Positions 33,771 to 53,993 of a stretch of DNA of 64,000 bases are shown in pieces. Origin of the DNA: Euleptes europaea (lineage: Eukaryota > Chordata > Lepidosauria > Squamata > Sphaerodactylidae); contig NC_079312.1 of NCBI RefSeq assembly GCF_029931775.1, positions 14,453,821-14,517,820 of the forward strand, in the 5' to 3' direction. Below the pieces are notes generated by a model that did not search any database, was not told where the DNA came from, and worked only from the letters and a program-made list of their open reading frames with translations. Position 1 is the first letter of the stretch. Each line of letters starts with the position of its first letter. The translations under genes were made by a program, and so were the position numbers.

Positions 33771-34530
33771 CTTCTCCCCAGTGTGAATGCGTTGATGTGA
33801 AGTAAGGTAGGGCTTCTGGCTGAAGCTCTTCCCACACTCCAAGCATTCATATGGCTTCTCCCCTGTGTGAATTCTCTGGTGTAAAGTAAGGTGGTTCTTC
33901 CGGCAGAAGCTCTTCCCGCACTCCAAGCATTTATGTGGCTTCTCCCCAGTGTGAATGCGTTGATGTGAAGTAAGGTGGGGCTTCTGGCTGAATCTCTTCC
34001 GACACTCCAAGCATTCATATGGCTTCTCCCCTGTGTGAATTCTCTGGTGTAAAGTAAGGTGGTACTTCGGGCAGAAGAATTTTCTGGTGTAAAGTAAGGC
34101 TGTCCTTCCGACTGAAGCTCTTCCAACACTCCAAGCATTTATATGGCTTCTCCATGTGTGAACTCTTTCGTGATCAGTTAGGTGGCTATTTTGAGAGAAA
34201 CTCTTTCCACACTCCAAGCAGCAATATATTTTCTTCCTGTTTGGATCTTCTGTTCCATCTTAATGCTGGATATGCAGCTGATTCTTTTCCCTTTCATGGG
34301 GCACTTATTCCTTCCCTTTTCTCTTTGTATTTTCCTTTGGGCTGGGATCTCATAGGTATTTCTGCCCTGACAGGCAACCAACTCCTTCCTCCGCTTCTGT
34401 TTTCCTTCCCTTTTTCTTTTCAGCTGCCTCTGAAGTCTGTCTCCATCCCAAGGTTCCACCTCTAGATCCTTGTCTCTTTCTGAAGATACTCCTCCTGATT
34501 GCCCCTGTCGCTCAGTCTCTGCTGCATCTC
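33771..34530 (-). pseudogene. KRAB-type C2H2 zinc-finger exon, decayed copy
   Basis: A phase-1 acceptor (TCTGCTCCAGCAG) at 34530 opens the same linker as the intact gene at 45568 ([38 protein letters not shown]). The frame then shifts just before the first finger ([19 protein letters not shown] is in another frame), shifts again, and recovers for about four fingers ([21 protein letters not shown] and similar). It ends in unrelated hAT-like DNA at about 33775. Two or more frameshifts and the lost 3' end make it a pseudogene. No KRAB exon was found in this block. Confidence 0.85.
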
Positions 34531-34659
34531 CTGCTGGAGCAGAGAAAGTGAAATCAAATAAGAGCTGCTGGAAACAAAGACCTCTTAGCACAGCTTGTCA
34601 TTACAAAGTAGTGCTTTTTCCAATGGGAACTAGAAGCTGGGGAAAGCCTCTGTAATATG

Positions 34660-35477
34660 TACCGTATTTTTCGCTCCATAAGACGCACTTTTTTCCTCCT
34701 CAAAAGTGAGGGGAAATGTCGGTGCGTGTTATGGAGCGAATGTTGGCTGGGCGCGTGCGCGTCGGGACGGCGAACGCCGGCTTGCGGCGTCCCAACGCGC
34801 ACGCGCCCAGCCGGCTCTGTGCCCCCCGCCCGCCTCCCAGCTGGCCGTCAGGGCGGGGAACGCCGGCTCGCGTCGTCCGGACGCGCACGCGCCCAGCCGG
34901 CTCTGTGCGTCCCACCCGCCCCGACGGCCAGCTGGGAGGCTTTAAAGTGCGGGGGGGGAGGTTAAACTGCTCTTATACACGGGTCAATACGGTAGGTGGA
35001 GGGAGGGGGGACTTACCACCGCCGCCGCCTGCCCGCGCGCCTTCCCTGCGGCCTGGGAGCGGCCTGCGGGGCCTCCTGAGCTCAGGGAGGGGGCCGCCGC
35101 CGCCTGCCTGCGCGCCTTCTCTGCGGCGGTTTCTTTCCCCCCCACCCCATCCCAGCGCTCCTTCTGCGTGGCGGCAGTTTCTTCCCCCCCCCCACCCCAG
35201 CACAACTTCTGCGCGGCGGCGGTTTCTTTTTCCACCCCATCCCAGCGCACCTTCTGCGCAGCGGCTTCTTCCCACCCCACCCCACCCCACCCCAGCGCGC
35301 CTTCTGCGTGGCGGCAGCAGCTCTGGGCGGCCCCACCTGCCTCCCAGCTGGCTGTCGGGGCGCACATGCTAAGACAAGTTTTTAGAGGAGGAAAACTAGA
35401 TTTTTTCTTGTTTCCCTCCTCTAAAAACTAGGTGCGTCTTATGGTCAGGTGCGTCCTATGGAGCGAAAAATACGGTA
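34660..35477. mobile_element. Tc1/mariner-like MITE with GC-rich cargo (copy 1)
   Basis: The element 34662-35475 starts CCGTATTTTTCGCTCC and ends with its inverted repeat, flanked by TA. The right block reads 'aatatgtatctacagg' at the empty site (about 45695), proving insertion at a TA. Inner inverted repeats include 'aagacgcac' and a 'gaggaaaacta' segment. The interior is very GC- and CpG-rich with repeated 'cccagctggc' motifs. Long open frames in it are a by-product of GC content. Confidence 0.85.
35110..35325 (+). repeat. About 50-bp tandem repeat inside the MITE
   Basis: Four to five imperfect units of the form 'gcgcggcggcggtttctt' + C-rich run + 'cccagcgcaccttctg'. It lies within the GC-rich cargo of the MITE. 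Confidence 0.75.
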
Positions 35478-36756
35478 ACTACAGGCAAGGGAAAAGGACA
35501 GGGAGAGGAAGTGGGGGACTGGAAGGGCAGACGAAAGAACAACTTCTTCTCTGTAGTGCTCTTGCTCCAAGGACCTCCATGGCAGCTCAACTCTGGTGCC
35601 TTTGTGCTCCTAGTTCAAGGAGATTTTTGTCCCTTGGGACAAGGAAGGAGGTAAGCATTTTTCTGGCTCTATAGGAGGCATACATTTGCAAATGTATGTA
35701 TTTATTTGGAAAATTTCTATGCCACCACCCCAGGGAACCTCCCCAGGGCAGCTTATAAAATGAACCATAACAAAAAGATAGAACATCTTAAAACCAGCCC
35801 TCAAAAACACAGGTAGAGCATCAATCCATCAAAACATGGAGCAACTGAAAACGGATTTTAAGCATTCTACTGGCTAAAAGTAGACTGTAACACAATGATT
35901 TGAAAACTTAATTAAAAGCCTGGCTAAAGAGAACATAAAGGAAAATAGCATAGGCACTGGGGGAACCTCAAGGGAAAGGGCCTCCCAAAGGCAAGCTGCC
36001 ACCCTGGAAAAGGCCGGTCTTTGGCCATCACCTGCCCCACCTATGAAGGCAGGTCAGGCATTGTGAGGAGGATATTAGCTGGTATGATTGCAACCCGTTC
36101 TGCCTTTTAACAGCTTTTCTATGTGTTTTATTGTACTTAGTGAAACGTTATTATGCCAATAAAGGTACCTGAACTGAGGAAACTGAGGGGTAAAGAGATG
36201 GTTTTTCAAGGAAGCTTGCCCCCAAACCATGTAGGGCCTTATAGGTAAGAACCTGCATCATGAATAGTGCCCAGAATGGGCACTCAGGTCAGTTCATTCA
36301 GCACCATCCCTTTATCCTGACCCTGACAGTAGCCTGCCTGCTGAATATAGAACCACCTGAAGTCTCTGGTCCGTTTTCAGAGGCATTCCCTGAAAATGAA
36401 TAGTCAAAGGAGCACCACCAAATTTACATCATGTACCTGATTGCTGTGATGGGGGCGGATAGGGTAGGGTAATGGCCTGCTGGGAGAGCTGATTAAATCA
36501 CCCTAGGGTGACACAATTGGGATTAGGTAGCCCCATTGCGTAGCTAATTTGCAAGATCTGAGCAAGGCTGTCAAAGATGGAATGTTTTGGAGGACTTTCA
36601 TTCATAGGGTCGCCATGAGTCGGAAGCGACTTGACAACACTTAACACACACATACAAACAGGAAAACACAGAGCAGGAGAAATCCCACCTGGGTCAATCA
36701 AAATAGTCTGAGATCATCAAAGAAGGGGAGGAGGAAGGAACCAGATCTGTCCTCCT

Positions 36757-37778
36757 CCCGCAGAGGTAAGGGGGTCTCTTTTGTCTTTTGCTGATCGTAG
36801 CATTTGTTGTATTTTCTTGGTGGGTTTAAACACTGTTTGTAGGTTATGTTTTTTCAAAAGTTTCTCCATCGTATCAGTGACTCCTTTAATAAATGGCAAG
36901 AATACCTTTCCTATGGGAGACTGTTTTTCCTGAGTTTTCTGATTTTTGTTTGGTTTAATGGCCCTTCTGATTTCATTCTTGGAATAGCCGTTTGCTAGCA
37001 GTGCGTGATTTAGATGATTAGTTTCTTCCTTGAGAAACTGTGGTTCACAGATCCGTCTTGCACGGTCCATTAATGTTTTCATTATTCCTCTTTTCTGTCG
37101 GGGGTGGTGGTTGGAGTTTTTGTGTAAGTAGCGATCTGTGTGAGTTGGTTTCCGGTAGACCTTGTGACCTAACTGAAAGTTTGTTTTACGGATGACAAGG
37201 GTATCAAGAAATGGGAGTTTACCCTCAATTTCCTTTTCCATGGTAAACTGAATGTTTGGATGGATATTATTAAGATGGTTTAGAAAGTCCATTAATTTTT
37301 CTTCACCATGGCTCCAAATAGTAAATGTATCATCTACGAACCTGAACCAGACTGTAGGTTTGTAAGGTGCCGATTCTAATGCTGTCTTTTTCAAAATATT
37401 CCATGTAAAAGTTTGCTATTACTGGACTGAGAGGACTTTCCATAGCTACTCCATCAATCTGTTCATAAAATTCTTTATCCCATAGAAAATAACTTGTTGT
37501 CAAACAATGGTGAAATAAGTCTGTTATATCTTCCGGAAAAATCAATGAGATTGTGTCTTTTACTGGAACCTTGGTAAAGAGGGATACATCTTCAAAACTG
37601 ACTAATATATCCTGTGGATTGAGTTTCAACAGACTGATTTTGTTGATGAAATGAGTTGAATCTTTGATGTAAGAAGTGGTTTTTCCGATGTGGTCCTGTA
37701 GGAGGGTTGTCAAATATCTAGCTAATTCATATGTTGGGGAACCAATGGTGCTCACGATGGGTCAGAGTGGGATGGAAT
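36757..37778 (-). pseudogene. Penelope-like reverse transcriptase fragment
   Basis: Minus strand: STIGSPTYELARYLTTLL, DVSLFTKVPVKDTI, YEQIDGVAMESPLSPVIANF (normally GVAMGSPLSP), then in another frame WFRFVDDTFTIWSHGEE (catalytic VDDTF), LPFLDTLVIRK, HHPRQKRGIMKTLMDRARRI and RSAKDKRDPLTSAG. The order and motifs are those of Penelope-like elements. It is broken by at least one frameshift (near 37350) and a stop upstream of STIG. Confidence 0.9.
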
Positions 37779-37798
37779 CCTTATGAAACACAAACAGT

Positions 37799-38654
37799 GT
37801 TTAAACCAGGGGTGGGGAACCTTTTTCCTGCCAAGGGCCATTTGCACATTTATGACATCATTCAGGGGCCATACCAGGTGTAGATCTCCCGGTGGGGGGG
37901 GGAAGAGGCTAGGGTTGCCAGGTCTCCAGCCACCACCTGGAGGTTGGCAACCCAGGGGAGGCCACACAGAGAAGGCCTGCAGGGTGCCCCCACTCCCCTC
38001 TCCCAGGCGGAAGGGCAGCCAGCAGTGGGCCCGAGAAAACGAGGTGCCAGGGGGGCGAGGCCCACAGTCGATCGGCAAGGGAGGAAGGAAAAACAGAGAA
38101 AACAGAGAAAGAGGAAAAGAGAGGGAAGGAGAAATGGAGAGAAAGGGAGAAAGAAAGAAAAGGACGGAGGGAGACAACGAAAGAGGGAGAAAGAGAGGGG
38201 AGAAAGAGTGACAGAAAAAGAGGAAGAAAAGAGAGAAAAGCCTTCCCACACACACACACCCGCGCACGCTGGCCCCAGCCTCCCCTGCCCAAACACACCA
38301 GGCGGTGCACAGAGCCCCATGCAACCGGGCCCCAGTCTCCATGCCCTCTCCTCCCCAGAGTCCACAAAAGGCCCCCCCTGAAGCCTGATCGGCTCCTGCA
38401 TGCATGCTCTGCTGCCGGGAGCTGCCAGCCTCTTTCCCCCTCCCTCTCGCTGCTCAACAGCCAACAGTCGGCGAGAGGAGGTCCAAAGGGCACCGCAGCG
38501 CCGCTGTAAGCCGTGGTGCCAGGAACACCCTCTGGGAGGGCCGCCCTGCGCCCCGCCTCTGCAGCGGGGCCCCGGAGCTCCCGAGGGCCACAAAAAATGT
38601 CCTCGGGGGCCGCATACGGCCCCCGGGCCTGAGGTCCCCACCCCTGGTTTAAAC
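37799..38654. mobile_element. Non-autonomous hAT, 840 bp, perfect 8-bp duplication
   Basis: 37807-38646, ends CAGGGGTGGGGAACC and its inverted copy GGTCCCCACCCCTG, flanked by GTTTAAAC on both sides (37799-37806, 38647-38654). The uninterrupted Penelope sequence is seen in the inverted half at about 36820. The interior has a purine-rich run (38070-38245), a CpG-rich second half and a tiny stub of the TAGGGTTGCC MITE (about 37910-37953). It has no transposase; the long open frames across it have no recognisable domain. Confidence 0.9.
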
Positions 38655-39388
38655 CCACCAAGAAAATACAACAAATGCTACGATCAGCATAAGACAAAAG
38701 AGCCCCCTCACCTCTGCAGGAGTATATTGTATACCTTGCAGTTGTGGACAAGTTTACATCGGGACCACACAACGCAACATACAAACAAGGATAAAAGAAC
38801 ATGAAAGATACTGCAGACTTGGCCAACCTGAGAAATCAGCAGTGGCTGAACATGGACTGACCCAAACAGGACACAGCGTCTTATTCCAAGACACGGAAAT
38901 ACTGGACAATTCTACCAACTATTTTGTCAGATTGCACAGAGAAGCCATTGAAATTCATAAACATCAGCACAACTTTAACAGAAGAGAGTTTAAGAATGAA
39001 TAAGGCTTGGCTTCCTGTCCTGAAAACCTCCAGACTAACAAAGACTACAGTCCACAATAGCCATGCGGATTAGCTTTGGATTCCACATGTTAACAGATCA
39101 CTTCAGGATACAATGGTTCCAAATTAACATACCACACCCTCATTAGCACATTATCTTGATACTTACTGGACAATGATTAGCACATTACCTTTAATACTTT
39201 GCAGGACAATGACTCAGCTCAAACCCAACCTCTTCTGACTATATATTACTCTTCCTACACACTTGACACTGAGAGACACTGTCCTTCAGTGTTACTCCTC
39301 TGAATATGCCTGCAACATCTGCTGGCGAAACATCAGGAAAGAAGATACCAAGACCACGGTCACACAGCCCGGAAAACCTACAAGAACC
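38655..39388 (+). pseudogene. Penelope-like GIY-YIG endonuclease and 3' UTR
   Basis: Plus strand: the region encodes ITCSCGQVYIG-like YCRIPCSCGQVYIGTT sequence in pieces, with 'tacattgcagttgtgg'-type DNA, then a 3' UTR ending 'gctggcgaaacatcagga' and 'cggaaaacctacaagaacc', the usual end of reptile Penelope elements. The endonuclease nicks target DNA. The frame is broken. Confidence 0.82.
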
Positions 39389-40179
39389 AAAGGTAGTTTT
39401 GTTTAGTATAACAGAAATATAGAAAATGGTATCTTAACAAGAAAATAAAACAAAACCTTAGAATGTTAGAGATTAAACTGGGATAAAAGGCATATCTCCA
39501 CCGAGTGTATATACTCGTGTATAATTGAATAGTAGATATAATACTGTTGAAGCATTATTGTAATCCCTTATTTTCCCCTTCCCCTTTAAGTTTTTTCTCT
39601 TATTCTCTTGAAAATAAAAAATATATAAATTTAAAAAAATGTCTGGCAACCTTAAACACCCGTTCAAGCATAGGACTCTGCCTGCCGCATCTCTGCATCT
39701 CAGCCCCCTGACCTTGCTTTCTTGCTTCTGATCAGCTGATTTTGTGGCTGGCTCCTCTTTCTGCGGAAGTCATTTTGTTGCTGTGCCCACCATGCCAGGT
39801 CAGAATACCAAATGTGCCCGCAGGCTCAAAACAATTGGGAACCCTTAATTTAAAACATTTGAATGCTGCCTTTCAATACAAATAGGATTCCCAAGACAGC
39901 AAACATCAAAACATTAAAACAATTTGGCATTAAAACATCAACACATTAAGAACAGCACTGAAAATCTATCAGTGATAAAATTAATATAACTTTTAATTTT
40001 AAGCATGAAAGGCAGCTAGAAAGCTCTCTCCCATTTTATGCTATATTTGACTGAGAATAAAAAAGCATCTGTGTAATAACTTTGAATGGACCTTCCTTAC
40101 TACAATAACACGATTTATGAGAAAAGCCTTGCTTCAGTCTCAGCATTTAGATGGCTTCTCTGCTGTGTGAACAACTCAA

Positions 40180-41115
<936 letters not shown>

Positions 41116-41291
41116 AGCATTTGCATGGCTTATCCCCAGTATGAATGCATTGATGTAAACTAAGCAAGGTGGTCTCTCAGTCTGAAGCTCTTTCCACATT
41201 CTGAACACTGATATGGTTACTCATTTCTGTGAAGCAGGAGATGTGATGCCAGGGATATGCTCTGGCTGAAGCTTTTCCCACATGCCACGCT

Positions 41292-41293
<2 letters not shown>
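41116..41293 (-). pseudogene. Zinc-finger fragment between two insertions
   Basis: Reads parts of CSDCSKS.., 'HTGDKPCKCSDC'-type and SFSQSISLASHLLLH fingers in minus-strand frames, with shifts. It stops at the TA where the MITE 41294-42027 inserted. Confidence 0.75.
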
Positions 41294-48444
<7,151 letters not shown>

Positions 48445-48613
48445 CCAGAGAGGCTGCAGTCGCATAATTCTCTTGCATGACTTCCCAGTACAGAGCTCTT
48501 TGGGCAGGATCCAGCAGAGCCCATTCCTCCTCTGTGAAGAACACAGCCACCTCCTTGAAGGACATCGAGGGCCCAGAAGGAAGATTTCCCCAGTTCATCT
48601 TCTCTCACTGCCC
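48445..48613 (-). CDS. KRAB A-box exon with start codon
   Basis: The acceptor GTGAATACTCAG ends at 48614; ATG at 48596-48598 starts [11 protein letters not shown], followed by the KRAB A box [38 protein letters not shown] and SL. It ends at a donor G|GTAAGG in phase 1. The A box is the part that binds TRIM28/KAP1 and recruits silencing machinery; the key VAVxFTxEEW and YxxVMxEN positions are kept. The coding part is 154 nt. It joins the finger exon at 45568. The upstream promoter is probably in the GC-rich region at 55060-55300. Confidence 0.92.
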
Positions 48614-48739
48614 CTGAGTATTCACACAAGAAAGCAAAATCCCATTTGCAGGTCATTTGGAAAAAAAATGGAACAAATCAAACCAATGGCAAGAAAAAAT
48701 GAACATGTCTTTTTCAACTCTGAAGAGTATCCCACAAGT

Positions 48740-48950
48740 CACATGAACACACGAAGCTGCCTTACATTGAAATCAGACCCTCGGTCCATCAAAATCAGTA
48801 CTGTCTACTCAGACCGGCAGCGGCTCTCCAGGGTCTCAGGCAGAGGTCTTTCACATCACAGATCTGCCTAGTCCCTTTAACTGGAGGTGCCGGGGATTGA
48901 ACCTGGGACCTTCTGCATGCCAAGCAGATGCTCTACCACTGAGCCATAAC
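48740..48950 (-). mobile_element. tRNA-derived SINE (second family), minus strand
   Basis: Reverse complement of the 24511 and 45888 family: starts 'gaagctgccttacattgaaa' and ends 'aagcagatgctctaccactg' + 'agccat'. It sits just upstream of the KRAB exon. Confidence 0.85.
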
Positions 48951-48953
48951 CCC

Positions 48954-50126
48954 TGTCACAGTCTCAACCCAAACCAGATCTCTGCGTCTCTGGGAGGCAT
49001 GAACTTTCTTAGCGGCTGTCCTGCCCTGGGGACATACCCAGGAAATAAATGTCATGTGGCTAGGCCCTGAGATCATACAGGGAAAGGGCTGTGGTTCTAA
49101 GAAGACAGGAGTCTGATACCCACTTGTACTGGACTCTGTTACCGCTCATTGATGACTAGATCTATGGGATGTATACTTGATTGACAAGTATGGTTCCGTA
49201 GAAGAGGTCTCTAGGGTAAGGAGGCAACAGTTTGAATCTTAGAGATTCTTTTTATTGCTTGTTCAAGATATAAAAGCAGGTTCAACACATGTACAGAGAA
49301 TAACATAAATTTCTTAGGCAGGGTCACACATCAGACTGTGGTGGGAAATTTTTAGTATTAAATGTTATTTGTGTTAAGAAAGAACCATTTATAGGCCTTA
49401 ACTTATAGTTAAGGCCTGACTCTGGCTTTTAGCCTTCAGCTGCTACTAGTCTGACCCCATCTTCAAATTAGGGCCTGTGATCTTGGAAGAACTTACATTA
49501 CTAGAAAATAGGTGCTTGCAAATTCCTTTCAGGGACATAAAGAGCCTCTGAACCAGCAACAAAATTATCCTGTTAAATAAGGGAATGTACAGGTTTCTCA
49601 AGCAGACAAATTGTCAGTGACACTAAGTAACGTATTAGGAACAGAAAGTTTCACAGCTACAATTCATGAACAGGGCCATCTCCGGAAAGTTTGTGAGAAG
49701 GGCTATTGTAATGATCTCTTTCCCATGGTTTAGCCTAGAAAACGTCTCGCAAGATCCCTGTTTCCTTATCATTCTGGGGAAGGAAATTAGGCTCAAGCCA
49801 TCTCTCCTTAGAGTGATCCAGAGATCTCTGATAACTGTTTTGTCTGTGTATATGTGAGTGTGTTAAAAGTCTGCCTTAAATATTAAAGTTAAGTACTGTT
49901 TCTTTCCTTGCTTTGTATTTTTCTTGTAAGCTTAATAAATCTGTCTGGTTCACTATCATAACGTCTATGTTCTATGTAAGAATTTTCTGATTATCTAAAG
50001 GTGACTTGTGTGCATGATCTGTGTTATCTTTGTTATCCTTTGGCCATTGCTTTTGGTGAGTAGAGCAGGCTGGGGAATTCCAATTTCAAAGAACACAAGG
50101 GAGAACTAAAAAATTCTCCCGTCACA
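48954..50126 (+). mobile_element. Possible long solo LTR
   Basis: Begins TGTCACAGTCTC and ends CTCCCGTCACA, TG...CA with related ends, and has AATAAA near 49930. It contains no recognised coding sequence. No target duplication was found, so the ends and class are uncertain. The alternative is unrelated intergenic DNA. Confidence 0.35.
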
Positions 50127-52736
50127 GACTATTACAGAAAATTGCACAGAGTATACAGATCATTACATATACATTTTCATACATTACCACCATCGCCCAA
50201 GAGTCCTCAATTAGGACTCTCAATTTTAAACAAATCCAGGCTCCTTTTATACTCTTTGGCATGGGAAAATTCTCTATAAAAATGCCCCCATGACTCTTCT
50301 TTAAGGTTTTTCATAGGTTCTCATAACATCCTAATCTTTTTAATGGCATTTTAATCACCACACCTGGTTTACACCACTAATACGGCCAGATGTATGGCCA
50401 GGTGCTCCGCTGATAAGAATGTTCTCAGATATTTGATGTCCTTGAGAATGTCCCTGAGAATGATATCAGATATTCAATGTCCAACCCATCTGCCAGGTGT
50501 GAAATAGGTTCAAGGAAAGGACAAGGATGACATCCTTCAAGGTCTTTCAATGCATTCAGAACACTCCCACCGGCCTTCACATTAAAATACAAAACGTGAC
50601 CATGAACGCCCCTATCTTAATGTTATGAGTACTTCAAGGCCACTGGCAATATGTCCAGTCTTCCAGCTGCAGTAGCAGATGACATAATGGTTTAGGGTTG
50701 TCTCTGTGTGCCAGCTTACTAATAGGGAAAACTGGCTGTTAATTGGCAAATAATATATAAAAATCCATCCTTTAATACTGAAATATAACTAGAAACTCGG
50801 TAAATATATCTAAACCACTACACACTCTCACGCACAGGAACACAATGCAAGTGGGCACATCATCCACATGCCATTATAGAAGCCGCGTGAAGGGCAACTG
50901 GAACTAGAATAAATTTGGTGCGATTCTCCCTCCATGTCAAACAGAAATTCAGAAGGCAAATTCTGGTATTGAAAACTGGGTTTCGGATTCCTAACAAATG
51001 TTCATGTTTGGATGCTGTCGTCAGCTACTGACAAAGGTTTCTTCCCCCCCACACACACACACACCAAAAAAACCTTAAGCATTCACATGAGACTCAAGTT
51101 TCAGACATTTCTAAAGAATTCTCAGCAGACTGCGCTTTCAGATCTTTCCAGGGAATACAGATGCACACAATACTTGGATGTTGCCATGTGTGCCAACTAA
51201 ATGCAATCTCTCTGTTGTCACAAACCCAGATGCGAGCTTGTTTGAGCCTTGCTTCCAGGTCCTACCATTGTGAGAGCTAAATCAGAGCTGGGCCAATGAA
51301 TGAGATGACAGAAACCACAGCGAGGCAATTCCAGAGGGGCAGGGCAACCTCGGCCCGAACACTAGCCCATAATTTGGTCACAGAGCAAAAATTCCAGAAC
51401 GCTACGGCAAGATGGGCTGAGCCAGGAAGAGGACAGCCACCATTTCGTCTTTCGCCTGCAATGTGTCAGAGCGTTTGCACGGAACAGTTGCCCACCCCGA
51501 GAAGTTCCCCCACAGTGGCTTCGCGCCCTCAGCTGTCTGCTCCAATCCTGCTCGTGCTCTTAACACACAGCCCTGTATGCAAATACAGGAACAGTCAGCC
51601 ATTTCCAGACACCATCTGGAAGTTGGCAACCCTACCTGGGGATCCAGCAGAGATGGGAGAGAGCCGAAGAGGAGACAAAAGACGGACAAGCTAAAACAAA
51701 GGACAGCGATTGCCCATAGGGAATGCATGATTGCCCATAGAGAAACAGGGAAACTACACTTGCTAATGCGTGTGTGTAACACTTGCTAATAGAGAATCTC
51801 AAAAACTAAGGACAGTGATTGCCAATAGACAAGATAGAGTGCAAACCCTTTATAGTTCCCCGCTGCACACTACAAACACCATAACACCCCCAGCAGCCTG
51901 TGACAAGGAAACCACACAAAGGCCACCATCCAAAAACACACAGGCACCCCTACAATCACCTATAGGCTCTGTGCAAGCACACCCCAAACGGATACATTGC
52001 ATGGACCCTTGCTGTATGCATGGAAAGCTCCTCTCTATGCTTCCCGTAGATTCATACACACTGCTGTCATGCCAGGGCACAGAACATGTTCAGTGACGGA
52101 ATGCGCACTGACCCACAAACCATTCAGGTGCAGTAAGAGACAGAGCACTCGGTCACATAGAGCGATCAAGGCCAAACACAGAGACTCCAGACACGGTCTC
52201 CTTCTGGCACCCAAGTTCAATGCCGCTTGCACCAGTGGGAACACAATTCAGCACCAGCCTTCCCTACACCTTATCCCCCCCAATGCCTCCCCCTCCCAGC
52301 CTTTACAGCCAACCCAAGGTTGTGGTAAGGAGGGAATAAGAAGAGGCGTAACTCTAGCCATGGGACTGAGAGGGGATGGTACAGGTGGGTCAACACCGGG
52401 GGGGGGGGGGAGAGCTACAGAGGGATGAGAGCCGGTTGACCACCCCACCCCAAACCTTGAGTTGTGAGGGGAGTAACTGAGCACCAATCAGTTTGCTGAG
52501 AAGGCCCAGGTATTATACAAGCCAGGAAAAAAGAGGGAGGAAGAGGAGAGCTACCTACTTTAGCTCAGGTATGGGGAGGGGAACCAAATCTGTCTTTCCC
52601 TTCCCTTAATAAACACAAGTTCCATAATCAGAGGGGTGCCACCTTGGAACAATATTCCAAGTGGTACAGAGTCAGAAAAGCATGCCTAACCAGACTTCTC
52701 TGGGGTCCAATTTGCTTAAAAGAGTGTGTACACGAC
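50127..52736. other. Intergenic DNA, no gene recognised
   Basis: About 2.6 kb with short open frames only. About 51580-51670 holds a hAT-like MITE end ('gaagttggcaaccctacctg') followed by 'agatgggagagagccgaaga', a segment that recurs at 53770. 'gattgcccatag' repeats several times at 51700-51830. I see no domain or RNA. Confidence 0.4.
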
Positions 52737-53660
52737 TGACAGCCAGTGTAGCTTAGCAGTCAGTGTGTTGGACTAGGATTCAAGTTCGAATCCACATTCT
52801 GCCACGGGAACTCACTGGGAGACTCTGGGCCTGTCACCAGCATGGTTATATATATCCACTAGCTCGTTATGATGGGAGAATTTCCTACAGGAAAAGGCAA
52901 AGGTCTGAAAAAGCCATGGAAAGGAAGGGACAAGATGAACAGACACGCAATGGTCGTGTTCAACATTTGGAGGATACTGTTATTATTGAAACCCATCCGA
53001 TGACTGATTTTAAAATTTCCAAAGATCTCAATGGTATTTTATTGACCCTTTTAATGGAGTTGTTACTTTGGGCCATATACCAGCCAAAACGGGGATTGCT
53101 GAAAATGTTAAGAAAGGAAATATCAAAAGACAGACTATTCACAGACCGACTAAACTGAGCAAGCTACGTTCATTTGAGAGAAGGGAGACAAAAAGCTGAC
53201 TTTGCCAATCACTGGAAACCTCTCTTTGGTTTTTGGGAACAGAAACATTTTGGGATATATAGAAATAAAAAGTCAATAACAGGAGGTGACATAAAGCTTT
53301 GATTGGACTGGATTATCAGTGACAAATAGGTCCAGTTCTGCCAGGGAAACAGAGAGACAAGCCTTAGTATTTCCTCTGGAACGCAGACAAGCTTAGGGTT
53401 CAGAGGGCCTCAATTGCTGGCCCGTGCCTCCCCACAAAACATGTTTTTGGTTGTAGAAAAGCAACAGCTCGAGGAAGAGGATTCCAACCTCGCCTTCCTG
53501 AGAGTTTCTTTTCTGTGCTGAGGAAACTCTTGGTTTGGAAGGACACCCTATCACCCGAGGCCCTGCCCACAGCCTGCAGCGCTACACCTCTGGCGCAGGT
53601 TTCTCACCCCGGGGCAGGCTGAGGACTGGGGATGGGGGTGCCAAGTCTGGGTTGGCAAAT
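52600..53660. repeat. Duplicated upstream region (pairs with 62100-62850)
   Basis: Shares many blocks with 62100-62850 ('agaaaagcatgcctaacc', 'aggaagaggattccaacct', 'acacctctggcgcaggttt'). Both lie upstream of a KRAB start exon, so they are ancestral flanks of the gene. It includes a tRNA-derived SINE at about 52737-52880. Confidence 0.7.
52737..52880 (+). mobile_element. tRNA-derived SINE, diverged
   Basis: 'agtgtagcttagcagtcagt' + 'gtgttggactaggattcaag' + 'ttcgaatccac' carry A- and B-box-like parts, followed by 'tcactgggagactctgggcc'. This is a third SINE type in the window. Confidence 0.7.
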
Positions 53661-53758
53661 CCCTGGGGGTTTGAGGGTGGAGCCAGAGGAGGGACCTCAG
53701 TGGAGTTCAGCTGTAGCTGTGGGACATCCCCAGGCGTCACCTGCAAGTTGGCAACCCT
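53641..53758 (-). mobile_element. hAT-like MITE, short copy
   Basis: 'ggttggcaaatccctggggg' to 'tgcaagttggcaaccctacc': a shortened member of the family. A second partial copy follows at about 53900-53997 and is interrupted by the palindrome. Confidence 0.6.
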
Positions 53759-53993
53759 ACCTGGGGGCCCAGCAGAGATGGGAGAGAGCCGAAGAGGAGA
53801 TGACGGAAGAGACTGCCTGCACTGATCAGGGAGGGAAAGCATCGAAATGGGGGGGTTGATGTTTGGGAGATTCCCTCTGGCCAGAGAGCTGGGAGGACAG
53901 GAAACGCCCAAGGCAAGGGCTGAATGGCGCGGGGAGGGGCCTCAGTGGGGTTCAGTTGTTGCAGCAGGGGATCTCCAGGTCTCACCTAGAGAT

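Larger units (their letters stand above)
36757..39388. mobile_element. Penelope-like element, 5'-inverted, at the block junction
   Basis: The left part (36757-37778) reads on the minus strand and encodes Penelope reverse transcriptase; the right part (37779-39388) reads on the plus strand and carries the GIY-YIG endonuclease and 3' UTR. The two parts overlap by about 80 bp of element sequence ('cagtgtttaaacccaccaag' is in both). As in the L1, the 5' part is flipped, which fits twin priming. An 840-bp hAT (37807-38646) sits in the right part. The flanks are the end of one duplicated block and the start of the next. Confidence 0.88.

Noticed and set aside
34700-35372. Long overlapping open frames in GC-rich DNA
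   Set aside because: They lie inside a TA-flanked MITE, on both strands, with simple-sequence proteins. They are a product of high GC content.
37752-38826. Minus-strand open frames of 217-305 codons
   Set aside because: They span the interior of a non-autonomous hAT; the purine-rich run gives low-complexity peptides and no transposase motif appears.
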